Shown: one piece after another, positions 8,601 to 16,438 of the stretch
Layout: every line of letters begins with the position of its first letter
Numbering within the stretch: the stretch's first letter is position 1
Origin: JBKSMP01 sp964582055
GTDB lineage: Bacteria > Verrucomicrobiota > Verrucomicrobiia > Opitutales > UBA9783
NCBI GenBank assembly: GCA_964582055.1
Contig: CAZOPT010000009.1
Span: forward strand, 1 to 27,401
DNA: 27,401 nt
Direction of reading: 5' to 3'
Position numbers and translations under genes: made by a program
The notes under the pieces: generated by a model
What the model was told of the DNA's origin: nothing
The model's input: the letters and a program-made list of their open reading frames with translations, nothing else
Databases searched by the model: none

Positions 8601-9279
8601 AGACATTATCGCCGAAACAAACGACTGGATTGCTTGCCATAAGCCGGCAGGTAAGTCGGCAATAGAAACAACGCAATTTCTTAAACAAGCAGGTGTTAAG
8701 TTTTCTTTCGTTTACAGATTGGACACGGAAATTGCAGGTCCTATTCTTCTAGCAAAAACACTAGAAGCACGTAATTTATTAAAAAATTTATACGGTTCTG
8801 ATGGTTTTACGTTTACTTTTTATGCCTGGGGAATTCCACATAAACCTTGTCCTAATGAATGGACCTGCGACTTGTCAATTGCATGGGACGATCAAAAACA
8901 ACGATCATACCCATCCTTAAAGAAAGGGAAAAAAGCTACAACAAGGTTTCAAAAAATCCAAACCTTAGGTTCTTATCATTTATTTAAGTGCTCTACACAT
9001 TATTTGCGCATTCAACAATTACAAATACATTCGCATTTTTCTTATTTTGACATCTTGGGAGATACGCTTTGGACAACCAATAATCGTCTTGTTTATCTAG
9101 AGCAATTAAAGCAAAACATCAAAAATCCGTCTTCAAAACCTATTACAGAAGGTCTTCATTTAGCGCTTACAGAAGTCTACTTTACTTTTAATGATAAACC
9201 CATAAAACTAGAAGTATCTTTGCCAAAAAACTTTGAAGTTCTTAGTAAAACCCTCGCTCGTTATTTGCCAAAAGATTAA
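8551..9279 (+). CDS. Divergent RluA-type pseudouridine synthase
   Basis: The protein resembles RluA-family pseudouridine synthases, which isomerise uridines in rRNA or tRNA. The catalytic motif usually written HRLD appears as YRLDTEIAGPILLAKT (around residue 54), keeping the catalytic Asp. Near the C-terminal third, LRIQQLQIHSHFSYFDILGD matches the family's QIR-H-GD segment in spacing, but the usual Arg is replaced. There is no S4 domain, and 242 aa is on the short side. The only plausible start lies inside yebC, giving a 50-nt overlap. It is convergent with fumC, with 4 nt between stops. The fold call is good; the target and activity are uncertain. Confidence 0.65.
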   Translation: MFTQTTNSILPSTWKGKDIIAETNDWIACHKPAGKSAIETTQFLKQAGVKFSFVYRLDTEIAGPILLAKTLEARNLLKNLYGSDGFTFTFYAWGIPHKPCPNEWTCDLSIAWDDQKQRSYPSLKKGKKATTRFQKIQTLGSYHLFKCSTHYLRIQQLQIHSHFSYFDILGDTLWTTNNRLVYLEQLKQNIKNPSSKPITEGLHLALTEVYFTFNDKPIKLEVSLPKNFEVLSKTLARYLPKD

Positions 9280-9283
9280 AGAC

Positions 9284-10642
9284 TTATTGTAGCAAATCTA
9301 AAACTTTTTTTATCGTTTCTTCAGTTAAATTTGGACGTTTTTCTTTTATAAATTCTAGTAAATTCGATTTATCTATCCTTGCTTTCTGCACAATTTCAGC
9401 AGCAAGATCATATCCAATAAGTGGCACTAAAGCTGTTAGGTGTGCACACGAAGCCGTAAGGTGTTGTTTAATTTTAGTGTAATTTACTTGAAGACCTTCC
9501 AACACAAATTTTGTAAACAAGTTAAGAGCTTTAGCAAGTGTACGAATACTATCTAAAACAGCATAAATAATCAACATAGAGGTCGTATTAAGCTGAAACT
9601 GCCCACCGATAACCGCGCAACGTCGAATACTATCACAATGGCTTTGCACATAAATACAAGCTTGTAAAAGAGTTTCGCAAACAACAGGATTAACTTTCCC
9701 AGGCATACAAGAAGATCCAGCATGCGTTTTCTGCAAAATAAGTTCATTAAGACCTCCGGCTGGTCCAGAACCATACCAACGAATGTCATTGGCAATTTTT
9801 ATCAATGTAACTGCTAAAGTATCCAATAAACCTGCAAAAAATACATAATCGTCCCGTGAAGATTGTTGTTCAAAACGATTTTTTGAAGGAATATAATTCT
9901 CCTGTAATTCTTGATTTAACACTTGTATGACTTGCAATCCAAAATCAGGATGACTATTTAAACCATTTCCGACAGCTGTACCTCCTATTGGCAATTCTAA
10001 AAAACGCCCTAAATTACGTTCAATACTTTCGATATTCTTTTCTAATTGTCGACAATAACCAGAAAAAATTTGCCCTAAAGTCATTGGAACTGCATCCATC
10101 GTATGCGTACGCCCTAAAATAGCAACTTCATTCCAAGTATTTTCTTTTTTTTCTAAAACCTTTTTACAAGCCTCTAATTCGGGTAAAAGTCCTTGCTTTA
10201 CGCTTTCACGAATTGCAATATTCAATGTCGTTGGAATAACATCGTTGGTTGATTGGCCATAATTACAATCATCATTAGGATGAATATATATAGCCTTATG
10301 CTTGCTTGCAATCCCAGCAATCACTTCATTTAAATTCATATGAGTTGGCGTACAACCTCCTGATTGAAAAATTTCTAAAGGAAAGCTTTCATCCCACTTA
10401 CCTTCATAAACCTCTAAAGCTATTGTTTGTATTATCTTAGCTTTTTCTTGAGAAATACAGTTTAAAAAACCATTAGCCTTGGCACAAGCGTATTTCACTA
10501 AGGCCATTATTCTTAAAAATTCTTGAGGGACTTTTGGCGCACCGATACGAGAACATTGTAAGGCTTGCTGAGTCACTTCCCCATACAAAATATTTTCCGC
10601 ATTTACTGCCGTAGTATCATCCCACAAAGTTTTCACATCCAT
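9284..10642 (-). CDS. fumC: Class II fumarate hydratase
   Basis: This lyase of the aspartase/fumarase superfamily most likely interconverts fumarate and malate in the TCA cycle. The signature is GSSCMPGKVNP (residues about 309-319). The Gly-Lys (not Ala-Lys) after Pro favours fumarase over aspartase. Other motifs are HPNDDCNYGQSTNDV (121-135), GRTHTMDAVPMTLGQ with the His at 180, and GGTAVGNGLNSHP. The loop SGGCTPTHMNLNEV differs from the usual SGTQSNMNMNEV. Length 452 aa is typical. The gene stands alone and is divergent from the FKBP gene. Confidence 0.88.
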   Translation of the reverse strand: MDVKTLWDDTTAVNAENILYGEVTQQALQCSRIGAPKVPQEFLRIMALVKYACAKANGFLNCISQEKAKIIQTIALEVYEGKWDESFPLEIFQSGGCTPTHMNLNEVIAGIASKHKAIYIHPNDDCNYGQSTNDVIPTTLNIAIRESVKQGLLPELEACKKVLEKKENTWNEVAILGRTHTMDAVPMTLGQIFSGYCRQLEKNIESIERNLGRFLELPIGGTAVGNGLNSHPDFGLQVIQVLNQELQENYIPSKNRFEQQSSRDDYVFFAGLLDTLAVTLIKIANDIRWYGSGPAGGLNELILQKTHAGSSCMPGKVNPVVCETLLQACIYVQSHCDSIRRCAVIGGQFQLNTTSMLIIYAVLDSIRTLAKALNLFTKFVLEGLQVNYTKIKQHLTASCAHLTALVPLIGYDLAAEIVQKARIDKSNLLEFIKEKRPNLTEETIKKVLDLLQ

Positions 10643-10648
10643 AACAAA

Positions 10649-10677
10649 AATTTACACCAAAAACATTTATTTTTCAA
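10649..10677 (-). promoter_or_regulatory. fumC promoter, predicted leaderless
   Basis: On the minus strand, TTGAAA (10672-10677), a 17-nt spacer and TAAATT (10649-10654) are followed by six bases and then the fumC ATG (10640-10642). Transcription would begin at or within a base or two of the A of ATG. Confidence 0.5.
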
Positions 10678-10745
10678 GTAAAATATGGTTCTTATTTCGC
10701 TGTCCCCTACCCTACTTAAATCTTAAAAAATTAGTCAAAATTGAA

Positions 10746-10774
10746 TTGACGTAAGAACAAAATTTATAGATAAT
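10746..10774 (+). promoter_or_regulatory. FKBP gene promoter, predicted leaderless
   Basis: TTGACG (10746-10751), a 17-nt spacer and GATAAT (10769-10774) match consensus at five of six positions in each box. Six bases separate the -10 box from the ATG at 10781, so the mRNA should start at the initiation codon. Confidence 0.65.
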
Positions 10775-10780
10775 TTTTAC

Positions 10781-11623
10781 ATGAAGCTAATTAAGCAATT
10801 AAGTATAGGAACCTCTATTATGTTAGGCACACAAATTATGAATGCCGAAGTTGAAAAAGCAGTGGATACTGCAGTAAACACAACACAACAAGCAGCTCCC
10901 ATTCAGGAAGTTGCTGCACCAAAAGAAACAGAAAAAGTTTATACGGAAGCAGAACAAGCGTCGTTTTTGGAAACCTATGGTTGGATTACTTTCATGCAAA
11001 GTGGGGTTCGTAATTTAGGACTCGATGCTAAAGGAATTGAAAATTTTATGAAAGGCGCAAAAGCTGCTGCAGAAGGCAAAGAGGCACCACAAAAGTTAGG
11101 CGAGCAGGTTGAAAATATGCAAAAATTCCTTCAGCAAAAAGCTGCTGCTTATGAAAAAATCCATCAAGAACAAATGAAAATAATTGCAGAAAAAAATAGA
11201 AAAGCTGGCGATGAGTTCATGCAAGCTTTGTTAAAAAAGAATACTAAAATAAAAACAACCACATCGGGTTTAAGCTACGAAATCATCTCAGAAGGTGATG
11301 TAAATGTAAAAGCTACAGAAGCAGATACGGTAGAAATTCTCTACACCGGTAAGACAATTGACGGTAAAATTTTTGACGAATCTAAAGAAAAAGCTATTGC
11401 TTTCCCGTTAAATGGTGTTGTTGCAGGTATCAAAGAAGGCTTGCAACTCATTGGTCAAGGTGGTAAAATTGTGCTCTACATTCCCGATAATTTGGCTTAT
11501 GGAGAATATGATATTCCAAGCATTCCTGCAGGCTCACGTCTCATTTTTGAAGTTGAATTAGTAAAAGTTAACAAAGCAACTTCTCACGAAGACAATAAAA
11601 AACTTGAGGATAATAAAAAGTAA
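10781..11623 (+). CDS. Exported FKBP-type peptidyl-prolyl isomerase (FkpA/Mip-like)
   Basis: This is a periplasmic or surface cis-trans prolyl isomerase and chaperone of the FkpA/Mip type. A signal peptide ends near GTQIMNA (residue about 22), followed by an Ala/Gln-rich linker. An alpha-helical N-terminal domain resembles the Mip dimerisation domain (about 45-150). The C-terminal FKBP domain (about 165-268) contains ILYTGKTIDGKIFDES, GWK-like region VAGIKEGLQLIGQGG, and SIPAGSRLIFEVELVKV. A short charged tail has a repeated EDNKKLEDNKK. Length is 280 aa. It is monocistronic, with a strong promoter and a terminator just after the stop. Mip homologues are common in intracellular bacteria, but that alone does not show virulence. 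Confidence 0.9.
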   Translation: MKLIKQLSIGTSIMLGTQIMNAEVEKAVDTAVNTTQQAAPIQEVAAPKETEKVYTEAEQASFLETYGWITFMQSGVRNLGLDAKGIENFMKGAKAAAEGKEAPQKLGEQVENMQKFLQQKAAAYEKIHQEQMKIIAEKNRKAGDEFMQALLKKNTKIKTTTSGLSYEIISEGDVNVKATEADTVEILYTGKTIDGKIFDESKEKAIAFPLNGVVAGIKEGLQLIGQGGKIVLYIPDNLAYGEYDIPSIPAGSRLIFEVELVKVNKATSHEDNKKLEDNKK

Positions 11624-11640
11624 ACATCTATTTACAACAT

Positions 11641-11669
11641 AAAAAAGGCCGATAAAATCGGCTTTTTTT
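11641..11669 (+). terminator. Rho-independent terminator after the FKBP gene
   Basis: GCCGAT (11648-11653), loop AAA and ATCGGC (11657-11662) are followed by seven T residues. The flanking A-run and T-run extend the stem. It lies 24 nt after the stop and may also work on the other strand. Confidence 0.9.
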
Positions 11670-11704
11670 ATTGCAAAAATTTTTAAAGATTTTTGAATAG
11701 ATCA

Positions 11705-11905
11705 TTGGGGTGCGAACTTATTGGATCGCAAATTTTAGTTTATAAAATTATCCTGAGAATACAAATTACGGGATCTCCGGAGTAAGATGGCTGTTATGCC
11801 TTTTCGAAAGGACAACAAAAGTTTTACCAAGAGAACCCACCTAAATAGACAAGAGGCATAATTTTATAAACTTTTACGTTCCTTTCAGTCCGAACAACAC
11901 CCCTA
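11705..11905 (+). ncRNA. Candidate 6S-like rod-shaped RNA
   Basis: No gene fits the 380-nt gap before cysS, but about 200 nt fold into one long rod. Outer stem: GGGGTG (11707-11712) with CACCCC (11898-11903), then TTGGA with TCCGA. Closing stem: a perfect 15-bp pairing of 11737-11751 with 11858-11872, extended by CCT/AGG. A large asymmetric bubble follows, beginning CCTGAG as in known 6S RNAs. The terminal arm pairs GTAAGA with TTTTAC, TGTT with AACA, and CCTTT with AAAGG around a TCG loop. A T-run follows at 11906-11910. 6S RNA binds sigma70 polymerase through such a bubble that mimics open promoter DNA. The identification rests on shape and size; the strand is inferred from the T-run. Confidence 0.55.
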
Positions 11906-11924
11906 TTTTTAATTGAATCTATAA

Positions 11925-11968
11925 GAATAAACTTTTTATAAAAAAATCTACTTCAAAAATTTTTATTC
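11925..11968 (-). terminator. AT-rich hairpin, possible terminator downstream of cysS
   Basis: GAATAAA-C-TTTTT (11925-11937) can pair with AAAAA-TT-TTTATTC (11955-11968). It lies between the ncRNA candidate and the end of cysS. The stem has almost no G:C pairs, so a role in termination is only possible. Confidence 0.25.
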
Positions 11969-12002
11969 ATTGCACAACATTATTATACAATAAACAAAAT
12001 TT

Positions 12003-13430
12003 CTACTTATCTAAAGGCAAAATTTGGTAAGCATCCTTTTGGTCTAGAATTTTCCAACCAAATTCCTCTAAAGTTTTTCGTAAACGGTCAGCTTCCTGAA
12101 AATTACGTTCTTTTTTCGCAAGCCATCGTTGTTCAGCTACTTCTCGAATGCTTTCAGGGATTTCTAAGCTCTTTTTCTCTTGCAAAACGATTCCCAAAGC
12201 AAACAAACAAGCAGCCCATTCCTTTATCAATTGCTCCTTTGGATTCACATCTTCAGGTTTGGCATGATTCATAAAAATAAACAAGCAACCTAAAGCTTTA
12301 GGAACATTTAAATCTTCACATAAACTTTCAAAGAAATCTTTTAAAAAAATACATTTTTCCGGTAAAGTAATCGTATTGTAAATAGCTTGAAAAGACTGCA
12401 AATCCATATGTGCGCTTGCCAGCAATTGCTCTGAATAATTACGAATTTTTTGCAAAGCACTCTGAGCAGCATTCAGCAATTCGAACGTAAAATTGAGTGC
12501 TTGCCGGTAATGGCCTGCCGACAATGCATAACGAACCACATCAGCCGTATACTGTTTTCCTTGGAGAGAATCCAAAGTATGTAAATTCCCTAAGCGCTTT
12601 GACATCTTTTGTCCATCCACTTTCAAATGCGCAATATGTAACCAATGACGTACAAAAGGTCCTCCATAAGCCGCTTCTGATTGTGCAATTTCATTCTCAT
12701 GATGTGGAAAACATAAATCGACTCCACCTGTATGTAAATCAACAGTTTGCCCTAAATAAAGATAGGACATTGCACTACATTCGATATGCCAACCCGGACG
12801 TCCTTTTCCCCAAGGACTATCCCAAAATACTGCCCCATCCTCAGGCTTATGTGCCTTCCAAAGGACAAAATCACCTACTTGTTCACGATCATATTCATCG
12901 GCATCATTAGACTCCCCAGCGCTATTTTGACTTTGTGTTTGCAAAGATCGTGTTTCTAAATGCGATAATCTTCCGTAATTTTCAAAAGAAGCAATACGAA
13001 AGTAAACAGACCCACCACGCGTATAAGCATATCCTTTATCGATTAGCAATTGAATCAAGCTTTGTTGTGCAGCAATGGTTTCTGTTGCACGTGGTTCTAC
13101 GTTAGGTTTTAATAAATTCAGACGTTGGCAATCACGCTCAAACACTTCAATCCAATGTTGTGTATAATCCTTAAGTGCTTGATTTTGTTCTGCTGCTCCA
13201 CGAATCGTTTTATCATCAACATCCGTTAAATTGCGTACATAACAAGTTTCAACTCCTAACAATTTCAAAAGACGCAAAATACTGTCTTGCACAACATAAG
13301 TTCTGAAATTACCAATATGCGCAGGACCATAAACCGTAGGACCACAACAATAAACTCCAAAAGGCTTTCCTTTGGAACACTCTAAAACTTGATAATTCCT
13401 CGACTCTGTATTAAATAATTTAAAATGCAT
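12003..13430 (-). CDS. cysS: Cysteinyl-tRNA synthetase
   Basis: This class I aminoacyl-tRNA synthetase charges tRNA-Cys. The HIGH-type motif is in GPTVYGPAHIGNFRTYV (about residues 30-46), and the KMSKS-type motif is KMSKRLGN. Zinc ligands are the Cys before GPTVYG, the Cys in WHIECSAM, and the His/Glu in FPHHENEIAQSE. A C-terminal helical anticodon-binding part ends LRKTLEEFGWKILDQKDAYQI, which is typical. Length 475 aa is normal. It is the last gene of the mcsB-clpC-CesT-like-cysS run, 2 nt after the preceding stop. Confidence 0.96.
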   Translation of the reverse strand: MHFKLFNTESRNYQVLECSKGKPFGVYCCGPTVYGPAHIGNFRTYVVQDSILRLLKLLGVETCYVRNLTDVDDKTIRGAAEQNQALKDYTQHWIEVFERDCQRLNLLKPNVEPRATETIAAQQSLIQLLIDKGYAYTRGGSVYFRIASFENYGRLSHLETRSLQTQSQNSAGESNDADEYDREQVGDFVLWKAHKPEDGAVFWDSPWGKGRPGWHIECSAMSYLYLGQTVDLHTGGVDLCFPHHENEIAQSEAAYGGPFVRHWLHIAHLKVDGQKMSKRLGNLHTLDSLQGKQYTADVVRYALSAGHYRQALNFTFELLNAAQSALQKIRNYSEQLLASAHMDLQSFQAIYNTITLPEKCIFLKDFFESLCEDLNVPKALGCLFIFMNHAKPEDVNPKEQLIKEWAACLFALGIVLQEKKSLEIPESIREVAEQRWLAKKERNFQEADRLRKTLEEFGWKILDQKDAYQILPLDK

Positions 13431-13432
13431 TT

Positions 13433-13894
13433 TTATACCCGCATCATCATATTAAAATCTTCTACCTGCTGACTCGTATTTACCTTCGTTTGAGAATACT
13501 CTAACCACATTTTCTGAACATCACGTACCATCGCAATGAAACGATTAAAGGTATCAAAAAAACTATTTTCATCTAAAGCATTTACTCGTACAATGTAATG
13601 AAAAATTATACGATTTGTAGATTCTTCATAACTTAAGGTTCCACCAAACGTCTTAAGACCATATAAATTCCACTTCATCAAACATTCAAAATCTGACGTT
13701 TTTTCATTGCCATCATTTAAAGTTGCAATGGGAGCACAAAAATAAAGTTGTTCTGAACCTTCAGGAATTTCAATAACATATTCTTGTCCATTTTCATCTT
13801 TGGCAGCAAATGCACCGTCAATCAAACGGAAATGTTTTCCTGAACGATTTCCCAAGCTTATTAACCAACCATTAACCTGTTCCTTAATATCCAC
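13433..13894 (-). CDS. CesT-like (type III secretion chaperone fold) protein
   Basis: This 153-aa protein has no signal peptide or membrane segment. Its layout matches the CesT/Tir chaperone fold: an N-terminal helix (IKEQVNGWLISLG), then strands in EYVIEIPEGSEQLYFCAPI and a middle helix FECLMKWNLYGLKTFGG. The strands TLSYEESTNRIIFHYIVRV and a long C-terminal helix after LDENSFFDTFNRFIAMV follow. CesT proteins are small dimeric chaperones that keep effectors ready for type III secretion. The start is GTG. It lies between clpC and cysS, 9 nt from clpC, so it is expressed with a Clp ATPase. A YbjN-like general chaperone fold is the main alternative. No secretion apparatus or effector gene is visible here. 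Confidence 0.5.
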   Translation of the reverse strand: MDIKEQVNGWLISLGNRSGKHFRLIDGAFAAKDENGQEYVIEIPEGSEQLYFCAPIATLNDGNEKTSDFECLMKWNLYGLKTFGGTLSYEESTNRIIFHYIVRVNALDENSFFDTFNRFIAMVRDVQKMWLEYSQTKVNTSQQVEDFNMMMRV

Positions 13895-13903
13895 TTTATT
13901 ATA

Positions 13904-16438
13904 TTAATAAATCGTACATAATTTCGAAATTTTTTTCAACACTAATCCCTCATGTTTTTTATCCACTTCCAAATTAATCTTCTGACCTGATTTTATTTTT
14001 TTAGCTAATAATGCGTCCGCCAACAAATCTTCTACATAACGTTCAATTGCACGTTTAAGTGGACGCGCACCCAATTTGACATCAAATCCTTTATGGATTA
14101 AGAACTGCTTAGCATTTTCTCCCAAATGCAAGCGAATGCTATGTTTCTGCAATCTTTGGCTAACTGCCTTTAATTCTAAATCAACAATCTTTTGCATATG
14201 TTCGCGATCCAAAGATCGGAAGATAACAATGTCATTGATACGATTGAGAAATTCTGGCGAAAAAGCATTTTTCATAGCCGACTGAACATTAGCCTTCAGC
14301 TGTTCAAAAGCCATTTCTGCAGAAGTAATACCGAAACCTAGCCCAACAGAACGCTGTAATTCTTGTGCTCCCACATTAGAAGTCATGATAATGATCGTAT
14401 TTTTAAAATCAACCACACGACCTAAACTATCGGTTAAACGCCCTTCTTCCAAAACTTGCAGTAAGATCTGAATAACATCTGGATGAGCTTTTTCTATTTC
14501 ATCAAAAAGAACAAGCGCATAAGGCTTACGACGAATAATTTCAGTCAATTGCCCTCCCTCTTCGTGTCCGATATAGCCTGGAGGCGAACCAATCAAACGC
14601 GAAATAGCATGCTTTTCCATATATTCGGACATATCAATTTGAACAACAGCATCACGGCTACCATAAATTTGTTCCGCCAAGACTTTAACCAAATGGGTTT
14701 TCCCTACACCTGTCGGACCTAAAAATAAGAACGAACCAATGGGCCTACGAGGATCCTTCAAATCCACTCGAGAACGCTTTAAAGCACGTGCAACAACTTG
14801 TACGGCTTCTGGTTGTCCAATAACTTCCTTTGAAAGAATTTTGTCTAAATTTAAATAACGTTGAGTCTCTTTCGCTCCCATTCGTTCCAAAGGTACACCT
14901 GTCCAATCAAAAATAATACGCTGCAAAGTCTCTTCTTTAACAGGAACGCGTTGATTACGACTTTGTTTACGCCAAGATTGAACAAGATCGTCACGTTCAT
15001 TCATCAAAGCCCGTTCTTCATCCCTCCAACGTGCCGCCTCTTCAAATTGTTGAGCATAAATAGCTGCTGTTTTCTTATCTTTTGCCGCTAAAATAGCTTT
15101 GTCCAACGAAGCTGTAGAAGGCACTTCATCCATTCCCAAAATACGTGTACGTGCTCCTGCTTCATCCAATAAATCGATGGCCTTATCAGGGAAACAGCGA
15201 TCAGTAATATAGCGTTGTGTTAGACCAACGGATTGTTTCAAAATAGATTCTGAATAATGTACACTATGAAATTCCTCATAACGAAACTTTAAACCTTCCA
15301 AAATTTTCAATGTTTCCGAAGATGAAGGCTGCTCTACCAAAATCGACTGAAAACGCCGATTAAGAGCTGTATCTTTTTCAATATGCTTACGATATTCGCT
15401 CAAAGTTGTAGCACCAATACACTGAATTTGTCCACGAGCTAATGCAGGTTTCAAAATATTGGAAGCATCCATGGAACCCTCAGCTGATCCAGCACCAACA
15501 ATCGTATGCAATTCATCTAAAAATAAAATAATATTAGAATCTCTTAGTTCTTCCATCAAATGCTTTAAACGTTCCTCAAATTGACCACGATACTTAGTCC
15601 CAGAAAGTAATAAGGCTAAATCCAGACTAAAAATACACTTTCCTAACAACAAATCAGGCACTTTTCCATTAATGATACGTTGCGCTAATCCTTCAACCAC
15701 TGCTGTTTTTCCAACACCAGCTTCACCAATAAGCACAGGATTATTCTTAGTCCGACGACATAAAATTTGAATTAAACGCTCAATTTCTCTTTCACGACCA
15801 ATAACAGGATCGAGTTCATTTTTTTGCGCTTTTAAGGTTAAATTAGTACCAAAATTCTTTAAAATTTGTACAGAATTCTCCCCACGACTTGAACTAAAAG
15901 GATCTTCTGAAAAATTTTCGTCATCTGAAAATACTTCTTCATCATCATAAAAGTCCATATCATCCTCATCATCGTTATCACCTGGAATCAATTCTGACAA
16001 AATTTCTTGACAACATTCCTGTGGATTAATATCGAGCGTTTTTAAAATCTTTGCTCCCAAACCCTTACCTTCTGCAAGTAAACCGAGAAGCAAATGTTCG
16101 GTTCCAATATAAGCATGACGTAATTCTTTTGCTTTTTGCTCTGCTAATGTAAGAACTTTATGCACACGCGGAGTTAAAATGATTTCTCCACTCACCTCTC
16201 CTTGAACAAAACCTTCAGTCTTATTCTTTTCTGAAGCAATATGTTGTTTTAATGCATCATGAACTGTTTCGATATCAAGACCTAAACGTTCTAAAACACG
16301 CACTGCAATTCCTTGTCTAAGTTCAAGCAAGCCTAACAGTAAATGATCTGTACCTAAACACTTTTGCTTTAAATCTAAAACAACCTTCTTTGCTAAAACA
16401 AATACTTGTTGCGCTTTTGGAGTTAAATTATGAAGCAT
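13904..16438 (-). CDS. clpC: AAA+ unfoldase ClpC
   Basis: ClpC unfolds proteins for the ClpP peptidase (clpP is at 22255-22848). Two Clp-N repeats come first (about 1-70 and 80-145), then an acidic linker. AAA-1 has GEAGVGKTAVVEGLAQR and FLDELHTIVGAG. A middle domain has a UVR-like AQQFEEAARWRDEE helix. AAA-2 has GPTGVGKTHLVK and LVLFDEIEKAHPDV, then the C-terminal ClpB-D2-like domain. The GLGFG loop that can dock to ClpP is present. Length 844 aa is normal. The first Clp-N repeat has GTDH (Asp31), whereas the second keeps GTEH (Glu114); in Bacillus ClpC these Glu residues bind phospho-arginine. The start lies 11 nt inside mcsB, behind a full Shine-Dalgarno sequence. Confidence 0.96.
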   Translation of the reverse strand: MLHNLTPKAQQVFVLAKKVVLDLKQKCLGTDHLLLGLLELRQGIAVRVLERLGLDIETVHDALKQHIASEKNKTEGFVQGEVSGEIILTPRVHKVLTLAEQKAKELRHAYIGTEHLLLGLLAEGKGLGAKILKTLDINPQECCQEILSELIPGDNDDEDDMDFYDDEEVFSDDENFSEDPFSSSRGENSVQILKNFGTNLTLKAQKNELDPVIGREREIERLIQILCRRTKNNPVLIGEAGVGKTAVVEGLAQRIINGKVPDLLLGKCIFSLDLALLLSGTKYRGQFEERLKHLMEELRDSNIILFLDELHTIVGAGSAEGSMDASNILKPALARGQIQCIGATTLSEYRKHIEKDTALNRRFQSILVEQPSSSETLKILEGLKFRYEEFHSVHYSESILKQSVGLTQRYITDRCFPDKAIDLLDEAGARTRILGMDEVPSTASLDKAILAAKDKKTAAIYAQQFEEAARWRDEERALMNERDDLVQSWRKQSRNQRVPVKEETLQRIIFDWTGVPLERMGAKETQRYLNLDKILSKEVIGQPEAVQVVARALKRSRVDLKDPRRPIGSFLFLGPTGVGKTHLVKVLAEQIYGSRDAVVQIDMSEYMEKHAISRLIGSPPGYIGHEEGGQLTEIIRRKPYALVLFDEIEKAHPDVIQILLQVLEEGRLTDSLGRVVDFKNTIIIMTSNVGAQELQRSVGLGFGITSAEMAFEQLKANVQSAMKNAFSPEFLNRINDIVIFRSLDREHMQKIVDLELKAVSQRLQKHSIRLHLGENAKQFLIHKGFDVKLGARPLKRAIERYVEDLLADALLAKKIKSGQKINLEVDKKHEGLVLKKISKLCTIY

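Noticed and set aside
9284..10642. Aspartate ammonia-lyase instead of fumarase
   Set aside because: The signature reads MPGKVNP, with Gly rather than Ala before Lys, and the flanking motifs follow FumC more closely.
11705..11905. tmRNA, SRP RNA or RNase P RNA
   Set aside because: There is no tRNA-like end or tag reading frame (tmRNA), no conserved SRP tetraloop domain, and it is too short and lacks the conserved core of RNase P RNA. The rod with a central bubble fits 6S better.
12497..12910. 137-aa plus-strand open frame inside cysS
   Set aside because: It is the antisense shadow of the conserved, motif-rich central part of cysS and has no recognisable protein features.
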